NCBI GenBank assembly: GCA_003170575.1
Contig: PMZB01000104.1
Location: forward strand, 1-6,495
Length of the DNA: 6,495 nt
DNA from: Chlamydiia bacterium
Lineage (GTDB): Bacteria > Chlamydiota > Chlamydiia > Chlamydiales > FEN-1388
Direction: 5' to 3'
The position numbers were made by a program, and so were the translations under genes. Positions 1 to 6,214 of the stretch are shown here, piece by piece; the stretch's first letter is position 1, and each line of letters starts with the position of its first letter. The notes beneath the pieces were generated by a model. The model worked only from the letters and a program-made list of their open reading frames with translations. It made no database searches and had not been told where the DNA came from.

Positions 1-3000
1 GTATCTTACCACTCATAAAGATTCCTCTTATGCTGCAGAGGCGTTTCGCAAGAGAAAGCTGACCAGAAAAGAACCAGCAATGAGAGGAACTATACGGGAT
101 AGGTATCACATCCTTCTTGCAGCCAATGTGATTGACTACCGAGTCGGTGTATCATGGGGGCCTATCCAAGAAATACCCCGCTCCATATCCTCGTCTGAGG
201 GAAAAATTTTTCTCCGGAAAGAATATGTAAAAGCTCTTTCTCGCATGCTTGGGAGAGAACTTTCTTTAGACCCTGATCGGGTTGAGGATGCTCTTCATTC
301 CTACGCTATCTTTTCCACGACAGCTCCCTTTTTTTTAAAGACAGGGTTAACAGAAAACGAGTATTACAGACTCAATATGCTTGCCAAAGATTGGCCAGGC
401 TTATGTGTGGAGCGTGTGCCAAGAAGGGTGTACCCTCAGGGAAAAACGGGATGTCATGTTGTGGGGTATATTGCGCCGCAAAATCGGGAAGAATATGACA
501 AGATCATTTTGGAAAGAGTGGCTTTACAGGATTATGTCAATAGAGTTGAGCGAGGAGAAGATGTAGAGCTGCTTCCAGGATATTCTTCCTTTTTTGCAGT
601 GAAGGAAAGGCTGCTTACCTTAGAGCGAAAAGCCTATACCATGAGCGATGCTATTGGTAAAGCTGGTGTTGAGGCTGCTTTTGAAGGGTCTTTACGAGGT
701 TTAGCTGGGCAAAAGTGCTTTGCTACCAATGCTCAAGGGGAAATCATTCGTCCTGTGGCGGGGTCAAAAGAACCTGTTTCTGGCAAAAGGCTTATTCTTA
801 CCATCTCCTCAGAGCTTCAGGCATTTTGTGAAAAGCTTTTAGAGCAAGATGAAAAGGTACGCAGGCGGCGCCAGGAAAAAGAGGATAAAAAATACCCTTT
901 TATCTCCGGCGGGGCAATTGTAGCGCTTGATCCAACCACCTTTGAGGTAGTAGCCTGCGCAAGCTATCCTGAATTTGATCCCAATGATTTTGTGCATGCC
1001 CCGCCTGCCTTTTTTGACTCTCACACTGCATCAAAAGCAATCAGGTGGGCAAGAGGAGAGGGGTTTTATAGGAAGATTTGGGATCTTGCTTTGCCTTTAG
1101 AAGACTTTCAAAGAACGCTTTCTTGGACAACCTTTCTTGAGGGCATTTTGCCAAAAGGTTCTTCTCTCAACGCGTTGCTAGCAGAAAAGACCTCCATAAA
1201 AACGCTCATTTCCAGACAAAAGGCGTGGAGTAGCTTAAGCCGTGCATGGAAGATCGATATGTCAAGTGTTCCAGAAAAGATAGGAAAGCTTGCTGAACAA
1301 GAGGTGGAGTTTGAGGAAAGAAAAGCATATCGCGAGTTAAAGGCGTGCTTTGATCTTTGTGCCAGTTGTGAGGAAAAGCTTTTATTATTTGATCTTTCAC
1401 GGCTCATCATCTCTGATGAGTGCGCATCAGAGGCCCTGGTTTCGAAAATTGGATCTTTAACCATTGAAGAATTTCGCAAAGCAGAAGCTGCCAAGGCATA
1501 TCTATTAAAAACCATGCGAAAACAGGCTGAGGAAGCCTTTAGAAGAGGTCCTTTTGCTGAGTGGCGCAAATGTCATGAGGCTGAATTTTTGAAGGTCGCG
1601 CGCGCTCAGGAAAAAGAGAAGAAGGTAATACCCAAACCCTTTCTTTATTACATCGACAAGGAGTGTGCCAGTCAATTTTCTGAATGGTGGAATGAGAAGA
1701 ACGGAGAGGTTCTGAGTTCGCTCTTTTTCCATACAGGAGCTATGCCTGGATGGTTGGAGCCTACAATTTTGGAAACGGTAAAGGAGTTTGTTCATAATGA
1801 GGATATGTTGGAGAACATAAAAACTCTTTCTAGCCTCACCTCTTCCTTGAATGCAGAGGAAGGAAAAAGCCTTTTTGGTTTACTTAAGGGGTATGATGAT
1901 CAGATCCAGCCGCTTTTGGGAGAGTATGGAGGCAAAGCAACAGGACAGGATTTGATCCGGGCATTTTTCTTGCTCTTTCCTTCGAATCTAGCTTCTTTTG
2001 CTCATATGCAACCCCACCCTCAAGGCTCTATTTTTAAACTTACCGTGGCCTATGCAGCATTAGAGCAGAGGTTAGAGGAAGTGGGGAAAGATCCAGAAAA
2101 GCTGGATCCCTCTTTTTTCACGCTTACAGATACAACATATCGACAGGGGAATAAAACGTATGTTGGATATGATGCAAAAGGAAGGCCAATACCTCAGCTG
2201 TATAAAGGCGGGCGCATCCCAAAGAGCGTTGAATCTGATATAGGCCATGTTGACCTTGTAAGAGCAATTGAACGATCAAGCAATCCCTACTTTTCCTTAC
2301 TGGCAGGCGACTATTTGGAAAGTCCTGAAAAAATGCTTGATGCAGCTCGGCTTCTTGGGTATGGAGAAAAAACGGGTATCATTTTGCCCAATGAGGCAAA
2401 GGGGAGGCTCCCCTCAGATCTAGAGGAGAATAAAACTGGAGTTTACACAACAGCCATTGGACAGCACACGATGCTGGCAACTCCATTACAAACAACAGTT
2501 GCGCTCTCCGCACTTTTTTCAGGGGAAGTTATCGTGCCTAGACTGCTTCGTATGGCTATAGGCCCTGAAAGCACTTTACAGCCAAAACGCCCTTATGCTG
2601 ATCTTATGCAGGCGGTAGGAGTTGGCTTTCCCTTATGGGTGGCAGAGCGAGCTGAAGCTGCGAAAAAACGGCTGTTTGTGCCTCCAAGGACAGTCAAGCG
2701 GGCGCTTCCTATCTGCGTGAACGAGCAAAATATTCTTGCTCGAGGAATGAAGGCTGTGGGTGAACGCATTGCTGCTGACAAACGATTAAGAGGGCGGTTG
2801 AAAAAGTCTCCGGAACTTTTGCAGGCATTAGATGAAGAGCTGCCCCACATGCTCGGAAAATCAAGTACTGCACAGTCGTTTGAGCGGTTAGGGCCAAACC
2901 TTGGACAAAAGCCTGCTATGTATGACCATACCTGGTTTGGAGGCGTGTTTTTAAAAGACAAGTTCCAGCCAAATGCACATGTGTTTGAGAAACCGGAGCT

Positions 3001-3115
3001 TACTGTTGTTGTCTTTCTCAGATATGGGTCTGGAGGCAAGGAGGCTGCGCCTCTTGCTGCTGCAGTTGCAAGAGAGTGGCGGCGTATTCAAAAGAAGCAT
3101 GCAAGCATATCATAA
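1..3115 (+). CDS. mrdA: Penicillin-binding protein 2 (class B transpeptidase), 5' partial
   Basis: Cross-links peptidoglycan stem peptides during elongation; acts in the periplasm, anchored by an N-terminal membrane segment that lies outside the window. The frame is open from base 2 with no stop, and the ATG at 80 falls directly before the class B motif RGTIRDR without a ribosome binding site, so the true start is upstream. Numbering from that internal Met: dimerisation domain about 1-230 (GCHVVGYI 124-131, IGKAGVE 192-198); transpeptidase from GGAIVALDP (277-285); nucleophile motif SIFK (Ser650, Lys653); SSN (733-735); GYGEKTGI (from 760); IGQ (793-795); KSST (927-930) in the KTG position; stop TAA at 3113. 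The HVVGYI and IGKAGVE forms favour PBP2 over FtsI. About 340 residues (roughly 305-640), charged, helical and with several Cys, are inserted before SIFK; this accounts for the length and resembles the long chlamydial PBP2. IGQH and KSS depart from the usual IGQG and KTG. The family call is firm; PBP2 rather than another class B PBP is likely. Confidence 0.93.
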   Translation, partial: YLTTHKDSSYAAEAFRKRKLTRKEPAMRGTIRDRYHILLAANVIDYRVGVSWGPIQEIPRSISSSEGKIFLRKEYVKALSRMLGRELSLDPDRVEDALHSYAIFSTTAPFFLKTGLTENEYYRLNMLAKDWPGLCVERVPRRVYPQGKTGCHVVGYIAPQNREEYDKIILERVALQDYVNRVERGEDVELLPGYSSFFAVKERLLTLERKAYTMSDAIGKAGVEAAFEGSLRGLAGQKCFATNAQGEIIRPVAGSKEPVSGKRLILTISSELQAFCEKLLEQDEKVRRRRQEKEDKKYPFISGGAIVALDPTTFEVVACASYPEFDPNDFVHAPPAFFDSHTASKAIRWARGEGFYRKIWDLALPLEDFQRTLSWTTFLEGILPKGSSLNALLAEKTSIKTLISRQKAWSSLSRAWKIDMSSVPEKIGKLAEQEVEFEERKAYRELKACFDLCASCEEKLLLFDLSRLIISDECASEALVSKIGSLTIEEFRKAEAAKAYLLKTMRKQAEEAFRRGPFAEWRKCHEAEFLKVARAQEKEKKVIPKPFLYYIDKECASQFSEWWNEKNGEVLSSLFFHTGAMPGWLEPTILETVKEFVHNEDMLENIKTLSSLTSSLNAEEGKSLFGLLKGYDDQIQPLLGEYGGKATGQDLIRAFFLLFPSNLASFAHMQPHPQGSIFKLTVAYAALEQRLEEVGKDPEKLDPSFFTLTDTTYRQGNKTYVGYDAKGRPIPQLYKGGRIPKSVESDIGHVDLVRAIERSSNPYFSLLAGDYLESPEKMLDAARLLGYGEKTGIILPNEAKGRLPSDLEENKTGVYTTAIGQHTMLATPLQTTVALSALFSGEVIVPRLLRMAIGPESTLQPKRPYADLMQAVGVGFPLWVAERAEAAKKRLFVPPRTVKRALPICVNEQNILARGMKAVGERIAADKRLRGRLKKSPELLQALDEELPHMLGKSSTAQSFERLGPNLGQKPAMYDHTWFGGVFLKDKFQPNAHVFEKPELTVVVFLRYGSGGKEAAPLAAAVAREWRRIQKKHASIS

Positions 3116-3135
3116 ATTATTTTCTTACTTTTTTA

Positions 3136-3164
3136 TTTCAAAAAATTCAGCCAGAAAATATAAG
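3136..3164 (+). promoter_or_regulatory. Possible promoter for the small-gene array
   Basis: The 78-base gap between mrdA and the first array gene is AT-rich and contains TATAAG (3159-3164), a 5/6 match to the -10 consensus. TTTCAA (3136-3141) lies 17 bases upstream but matches the -35 consensus poorly (3/6). The predicted start would be near 3171, leaving a short leader that carries the GGAGGT site at 3184. No clear terminator for mrdA precedes it, so read-through from mrdA is also possible. Confidence 0.3.
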
Positions 3165-3183
3165 CTCGTTTAGGTGAGTAAAT

Positions 3184-3189
3184 GGAGGT
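3184..3189 (+). promoter_or_regulatory. Ribosome binding site GGAGGT that sets the A1 start
   Basis: GGAGGT ends four bases before ATG 3194. An in-frame ATG at 3182 overlaps this site and would add MEVA in front of the signal peptide. The same AAATGGAGGT context stands before the ATG of the paralogs at 3687 (3678-3683) and 5768 (5759-5764), where the only sensible start is after the site, so 3194 is chosen. Confidence 0.75.
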
Positions 3190-3193
3190 TGCT

Positions 3194-3598
3194 ATGTTGA
3201 AAAAAGTTCTTCTTATGCTGATGTTATTGCCTGTATTATCCTTTGCAGATACTCCACGGGGCGAAAAACTTGTAAAGACACTGTGGAAGGATATAAAGGA
3301 GAGAAACGTAGCGAAGATTAAGGAGTACACGAGTAAGGAATTTCAAGCCCAAACTTTTGATGCTACATTTAATAGGTATGAAGAGTTGACCCTCATTCAG
3401 AACTCGAATATTGAGACCTATACATTCTCAGACATTCAAGCGACGCAAGGAGAAAACAGCATTGTTGTTACCTATGCGCTAGAGATTACAGAAAATACAA
3501 CTGATGGGCAGGAAACGGTGAGTGGTCCTCTTATTAGTGTATGGAAAAAGACTGATGATGAGTGGAAATGGGTTGCTCAGGCAGATTTTACTGGTTAG
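3194..3598 (+). CDS. Secreted NTF2-like protein, array copy A1
   Basis: 134 codons. Residues 1-18 form a Sec signal peptide (MLKK, a Leu/Met-rich core, then LSFA) with predicted cleavage before Asp19, leaving a 116-residue protein for the periplasm or beyond. The mature part resembles the NTF2-like superfamily (SnoaL/DUF4440 type): helix with Trp31, KIKEYTSKEFQ (41-51), Arg61, TQGEN (84-88), strand VVTY (91-94), and a terminal pair SVWKK (115-119) and WKWVA (124-128). No catalytic residues can be assigned, so a binding role is as likely as an enzymatic one. It is the first gene of the array, 78 bases after mrdA, and an A-subfamily member closest by eye to A3 in signal peptide and C-terminal region. 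An 88-base gap follows before A2. The gene is clearly real; the fold assignment is from pattern recognition only and the function is unknown. Confidence 0.88.
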   Translation: MLKKVLLMLMLLPVLSFADTPRGEKLVKTLWKDIKERNVAKIKEYTSKEFQAQTFDATFNRYEELTLIQNSNIETYTFSDIQATQGENSIVVTYALEITENTTDGQETVSGPLISVWKKTDDEWKWVAQADFTG

Positions 3599-3686
3599 TA
3601 ACCCTGGGCTTACAAATAGGAAGTCGGCCCTGAAAAAGTAAGGCAAATTCTTATTTTTCTGGCTCGAGTAAGTAAATGGAGGTATC

Positions 3687-4151
3687 ATGTTTAAAAAAGT
3701 TTTTTGTATGTTCATGTTTTTGTCGGCTCTATGTTTGGCGGACACGCCGCGAGGCGAAGAGCTTGTGCAGCGCCTATGGATGGATATGCAAGCAAGAAAT
3801 GTGAAAAAGATTAAGGAATACACAAGTAAGGAATTTCAAGCGCTAATCCTTTCATCGAACAAGTTAGGTGCTTCTCCTGAAGTTTTAAATCGTTTTCAAG
3901 AGTTGAATCTCATTAAGAACACATTCATCACGAACTATTCCTTGACTGATATCAAGGTAACAAAAGGGCAAAATATTATTGTTGTCGCCTATTTTGTGAA
4001 CGGCGTTGAAACACACAATGGTCAACAGATAAATGTAGACAATTATTTTCTTAGTGTGTGGAAAAAGTATGATGATGCGTGGAAATGGGTTGCTCATTCA
4101 GACATGGGTGGAATAAGCGGTGGGGTAGTTCCTGGAGGCTCCGACGCGTGA
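3687..4151 (+). CDS. Secreted NTF2-like protein, array copy A2 with Gly-rich tail
   Basis: 154 codons, the longest copy. GGAGGT (3678-3683) lies three bases before the ATG. The signal peptide is residues 1-18 (ending in LCLA) with cleavage predicted before DTPRGE. The core keeps Trp31, KIKEYTSKEFQ (41-51), strand VVAY (99-102), SVWKK (123-127) and WKWVA (132-136). Two features set it apart from A1, A3 and A4: roughly eight extra residues in the loop after Phe50-Gln51 (about 54-64), and a Gly-rich tail after Asp139 (GGISGG...GGSDA). The TGA stop at 4149 is followed two codons later by an in-frame TAA (4158) that aligns with the stop of A4 and with the old stop of the psiA relic, so this stop looks like a newer, slightly earlier one. 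B1 follows after 33 bases, consistent with cotranscription. Function unknown. Confidence 0.88.
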   Translation: MFKKVFCMFMFLSALCLADTPRGEELVQRLWMDMQARNVKKIKEYTSKEFQALILSSNKLGASPEVLNRFQELNLIKNTFITNYSLTDIKVTKGQNIIVVAYFVNGVETHNGQQINVDNYFLSVWKKYDDAWKWVAHSDMGGISGGVVPGGSDA

Positions 4152-4172
4152 TTTCCTTAAATTTTTTTGTAT

Positions 4173-4176
4173 AGGA
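4173..4176 (+). promoter_or_regulatory. Ribosome binding site AGGA that sets the B1 start
   Basis: AGGA followed by a run of A lies eight bases before ATG 4185. The same arrangement (AGGAAAAA, then ATC or TTCC, then ATGAAAAAG) precedes B2 and B3. The frame extends upstream to a TTG at 4167, but that would place the binding site inside the gene and six residues before the signal peptide, so 4185 is preferred. Confidence 0.65.
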
Positions 4177-4184
4177 AAAAATCT

Positions 4185-4619
4185 ATGAAAAAGTATCTTT
4201 TATTGATTTGTTTAGCTTTGCCAATATTTGCGTTTGCAGATTCGTCGCGTGGCGAAAGGCTTGTTAAAATGCTGTGGAAAGATATCCAGGCAAAACGCAT
4301 CAAAAAAATTGCTCATTATACCAGCGATCAATTTCAATTGGTGAATCAGGAAGGCATAAGGACGCGTACCCAATTTCTTAAGAGCCTTCAGAACACCCCG
4401 CTTTCTCAATATAGCCTTTTAAATGTGCAAGTAACAGAGGGAGAGAAAGTGATAATTGTGACCTACCAAGTTTTGCTGGGAGGTGGTGCAGATGTGATTA
4501 AGCAATTGCAAAAATTAAATCCAACATATATCGATGTATGGAAAAAGCATAATCATGAATGGAAATTGACTGCTGAGGCAGCAATTTTTGCCAGTGCTTT
4601 TGCTGAAGAATCCGCGTAG
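4185..4619 (+). CDS. Secreted NTF2-like protein, array copy B1
   Basis: 144 codons; first of the B subfamily. The signal peptide (residues 1-18, MKKYLLLIC...FAFA) is cleaved by prediction before DSSRGE. Its Cys9 has Ile at -1 and lies too early for a lipobox, so type I cleavage is expected. The mature domain has Trp31, KIAHYTSDQFQ (41-51), Arg61 and QFL, LLNVQ (78-82), strand IVTY (91-94), DVWKK (117-121) and WKL (126-128) in place of the WKW of A copies. The segment between IVTY and DVWKK (95-116), rich in Gly, Gln and Leu, does not resemble the matching loop of other copies. It lies 33 bases after A2 across a junction shared with psiA-B2 and A4-B3; A3 follows after 57 bases. NTF2-like fold inferred; function unknown. 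Confidence 0.87.
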   Translation: MKKYLLLICLALPIFAFADSSRGERLVKMLWKDIQAKRIKKIAHYTSDQFQLVNQEGIRTRTQFLKSLQNTPLSQYSLLNVQVTEGEKVIIVTYQVLLGGGADVIKQLQKLNPTYIDVWKKHNHEWKLTAEAAIFASAFAEESA

Positions 4620-4664
4620 CTAGTTTTGGCTCTTTTGAAGAATTAAGCTCCAATAAGTAAGTAC

Positions 4665-4673
4665 AAGGGGGGT
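4665..4673 (+). promoter_or_regulatory. Altered ribosome binding site of A3 (AAGGGGGGT)
   Basis: Where the other A copies carry GGAGGT, A3 has a run of six G followed by T, with three bases before ATG 4677. This is equivalent to an A-to-G change at the centre of the Shine-Dalgarno core and would weaken pairing relative to A1, A2 and A4, though a G-U pair is still possible. The flanking TAAGTA context is shared with the A2 leader. Confidence 0.55.
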
Positions 4674-4676
4674 GCT

Positions 4677-5105
4677 ATGTTTAGAAAAATTATTTTTATG
4701 CTGATGTTCTTGCCTGTTTTATCCTTTGCAGATACTCCACGAGGCGAAAGGCTGGTGCAGCAGCTGTGGAACAATATACAAGCGAAAAGGATTGAGAAGA
4801 TTAAGGAACACATGAGTAAGGACTTTCAAGCTCTTGATCAGAATGGTACTGTGCTTAATAGGTATGAAGAAGTGACCCAGATTGAAAACACAATTATGCA
4901 AAGTCATACTTTGGGCAACATTCAGACAACGCAAGGGGAAAACATCATTGTTGTTACCTACACTCTAGATGCTATGGAGATGATAGATGGAGAATCAACG
5001 GAGGTTACCGGCCCTCTTCTTAGTGTATGGAAAAAGTGTGATGGCGAGTGGAAATGGGTGGCTCATACGGATAATACGTCTTACAAGCATGTCGGGCCCT
5101 TCTGA
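4677..5105 (+). CDS. Secreted NTF2-like protein, array copy A3
   Basis: 142 codons. The signal peptide is residues 1-18 (MFRKII...LSFA) with cleavage predicted before DTPRGE. The domain keeps Trp31, KIKEHMSKDFQ (41-51, with HM in place of YT), NRYEEV (61-66), TTQGEN (84-89), VVTY (92-95), SVWKK (116-120) and WKWVAH (125-130). A single mature-region Cys (Cys121) follows VWKK. The C-terminus (NTSYKHVGPF) is unrelated to the ends of A1 and A2. It follows B1 by 57 bases, is the only A copy directly followed by a hairpin with a T run (5123-5160), and is not followed by an intact B partner: psiA lies between it and B2. Family call as for the other copies; function unknown. Confidence 0.87.
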   Translation: MFRKIIFMLMFLPVLSFADTPRGERLVQQLWNNIQAKRIEKIKEHMSKDFQALDQNGTVLNRYEEVTQIENTIMQSHTLGNIQTTQGENIIVVTYTLDAMEMIDGESTEVTGPLLSVWKKCDGEWKWVAHTDNTSYKHVGPF

Positions 5106-5122
5106 AAACTCTCAGAGGCTTA

Positions 5123-5160
5123 CCTGGTAAAAAAAAGTTTTTTTTAACCAGGGGCTTTTT
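5123..5160 (+). terminator. Probable Rho-independent terminator after A3
   Basis: CCTGGT (5123-5128) pairs with ACCAGG (5147-5152). Between them lies A8-G-T8, which can extend the stem by A-U pairs with one bulged A and a small loop. Five T (5156-5160) follow after GGC, so the T run starts three bases past the stem. The hairpin begins 18 bases after the A3 stop. The A8-G-T8 core also resembles the start of an A gene (compare 5773-5788), so this may instead be, or derive from, the eroded 5' end of psiA. No folding energy was computed. Confidence 0.55.
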
Positions 5161-5169
5161 CAAGGCTGA

Positions 5170-5292
5170 CTAAATCACGAACAGGTTGAGACAAATGCAC
5201 CTCACATTAGTGTGTGGAAAAAGTTTGGTGATGAGAAGCAAAAATGGATTGCTTAAGCAGACCTTGTGCTTGGCAGCCTTAATCCTTCTTAA
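5170..5292 (+). pseudogene. Relic of an A-subfamily copy (psiA), C-terminal fragment
   Basis: The frame opening at 5170 reads EQVETNAPHISVWKKFGDEK (5179-5238), then QKWIA and a TAA at 5254. It is nearly the same as residues 104-127 of A4 (EQVETTGPHISVWKKFGDEK, then WKWIS). Exact nucleotide matches to A4 include 17 bases (5178-5194 with 6076-6092) and 29 bases (5200-5228 with 6098-6126). The stop at 5254 corresponds to a Gln codon (CAA) in A4, a C-to-T nonsense change; homology continues past it through ADL to a second in-frame TAA at 5290, which aligns with the A4 stop. The conserved first Trp of WKW is replaced by Gln. There is no start codon, signal peptide or N-terminal domain, and TGA lies in frame at 5167. 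This is debris of a copy closely related to A4 that once preceded B2. Confidence 0.85.
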
Positions 5293-5314
5293 ATTTTTTT
5301 GACAGGAAAAATCT

Positions 5315-5746
5315 ATGAAAAAGTATCTTTTGTTGATTTGCTTGGCCTTGCCAATGTTGGGCTTTGCAGATACTTCAATGGGTGAAAAACTTACGTTCAT
5401 GCTTTGGAAAGATATCCAAGCGAAACACATTAAAAAAATTTCTCATTATACGAGCAAGCACTTTCAAGCGGCAAATCCAACTCTCATACTTACGCGTAGC
5501 CAGTTTTTACAAGGTATAAAGGATCTTCTGCCAGTTGATAATTATCAATTGTTAAATGTCCAGACAACACAGGGAGAGGATGTGATCACTGTAACCTATC
5601 TGGTTTCGACCTTCTCTGTACCGGTAGACAGTCTCCCTTCTATTCAGAGTTCAAAAACGGTTCTTGATGTCTGGAAAAAAGTTAATGATAAGTGGAAATT
5701 GGTCTCTGAGGCCGTTTTTCCCTGCTTGTTTGACGTAGAACTATAA
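5315..5746 (+). CDS. Secreted NTF2-like protein, array copy B2
   Basis: 143 codons. AGGA with an A run lies before the ATG as in B1. The signal peptide (1-18, MKKYLLLIC...LGFA) differs from that of B1 in only a few residues; cleavage is predicted before DTSMGE. The mature domain has Trp31, KISHYTSKHFQ (41-51), TRSQFL (60-65), LLNVQTTQGED (79-89), VTY (93-95), DVWKK (118-122) and WKL (127-129). The loop between VTY and DVWKK (96-117, with SVPVDSLPS) bears no resemblance to that of B1, although the signal peptides are almost the same. Cys137 is the only mature Cys. It sits behind the psiA relic and is followed after only 21 bases by A4, which suggests one transcript B2-A4-B3. Function unknown. 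Confidence 0.88.
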   Translation: MKKYLLLICLALPMLGFADTSMGEKLTFMLWKDIQAKHIKKISHYTSKHFQAANPTLILTRSQFLQGIKDLLPVDNYQLLNVQTTQGEDVITVTYLVSTFSVPVDSLPSIQSSKTVLDVWKKVNDKWKLVSEAVFPCLFDVEL

Positions 5747-5767
5747 GTTAAGGTAAATGGAGGTCTT

Positions 5768-6190
5768 ATGTTAAAAAAAGTTTTTTTTATGTTGATGTTT
5801 TTGCCTGCTTTGGGATTGGCAGACTCATCCCTAGGAGATAAGCTTGTGCATCGTTTGTGGAGGGATATGCAGGCTAAAAAAGTAGAGGAGATTAAGGAAT
5901 ATACGAGTAAAGACTTTCAAGCCCTTAATGGCCAGGAGGTCTTAAATCGTTTTGAAGAATTAGACCTAATTGCACACACAAATATCGCGAGCTATAACTT
6001 ATCTAACGTAACTGCTACACAAGGAGAAAACATAATTGTTGTCACCTATATAGCTGATGTAAAGACAGAAAATAGCGAACAGGTTGAGACAACTGGGCCT
6101 CACATTAGTGTGTGGAAAAAGTTTGGCGATGAAAAGTGGAAGTGGATTTCACAAGCGGACCTTGCATCAGGCGTCTTTGTTCAATTTTAA
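5768..6190 (+). CDS. Secreted NTF2-like protein, array copy A4
   Basis: 140 codons. GGAGGT (5759-5764) lies three bases before the ATG, inside the 21-base gap after B2. The signal peptide is residues 1-18 (ending in LGLA), cleaved by prediction before DSSLGD. Domain landmarks: Trp31, EIKEYTSKDFQ (41-51), LNRFEEL (59-65), TQGEN (84-88), VVTY (91-94), SVWKK (114-118) and WKWIS (124-128). The first codons contain A7 and T8 tracts (5772-5787 region), which could be slippage-prone. Its C-terminal third is nearly the same as psiA, pointing to a recent shared origin. B3 follows after 24 bases. Function unknown. Confidence 0.88.
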   Translation: MLKKVFFMLMFLPALGLADSSLGDKLVHRLWRDMQAKKVEEIKEYTSKDFQALNGQEVLNRFEELDLIAHTNIASYNLSNVTATQGENIIVVTYIADVKTENSEQVETTGPHISVWKKFGDEKWKWISQADLASGVFVQF

Positions 6191-6214
6191 ATTTTTTTTG
6201 ACAGGAAAAATTCC

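Noticed and set aside
80..82. ATG as the start of the PBP2 gene
   Set aside because: The frame is open upstream to base 2, no ribosome binding site precedes it, and the protein would start directly at the RGTIRDR motif with no membrane anchor. The gene begins outside the window.
1108..1569. Minus-strand open frame inside the PBP2 insertion
   Set aside because: It is antisense to a well-supported gene, with no recognisable domain or binding site; a shadow of codon use.
2593..3039. Minus-strand open frame opposite the PBP2 C-terminal region
   Set aside because: It overlaps the conserved KSST region of the real gene and carries no recognisable protein features.
3182..3184. Alternative ATG start for A1
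   Set aside because: It overlaps the GGAGGT site, and paralogs A2-A4 start at the position matching 3194.
3605..3655. Terminator between A1 and A2
   Set aside because: Only a five-base CTTAC/GTAAG pairing with a 24-base loop and an interrupted T run was seen, too weak to call.
3133..3823. Similar minus-strand frames at 3133-3330 and 3479-3823 (both beginning MYSLIF)
   Set aside because: Their resemblance to each other only mirrors the conserved start of the A copies read backwards; no independent coding signal.
4167..4169. TTG start for B1
   Set aside because: It adds six residues before the signal peptide, swallows the AGGA site, and is not supported by B2 or B3.
4209..4211. Cys9 in the B signal peptides as a lipoprotein site
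   Set aside because: The residue before Cys is Ile rather than Gly, Ala or Ser, it lies too close to the N-terminus, and a good A-x-A-like type I site follows.
5264..5294. TTGTGC and TTAAAT as a promoter for B2 downstream of the hairpin
   Set aside because: The spacer is 19 bases, both boxes are weak, and the sequence is explained as relic coding sequence and the junction repeat.
5299..5304. TTGACA before B2 (and the same before B3 at 6198-6203) as a -35 promoter box
   Set aside because: It lies about 11 bases before the ATG, so a -10 box and transcription start would fall inside the gene; it is part of the conserved junction with the ribosome binding site.
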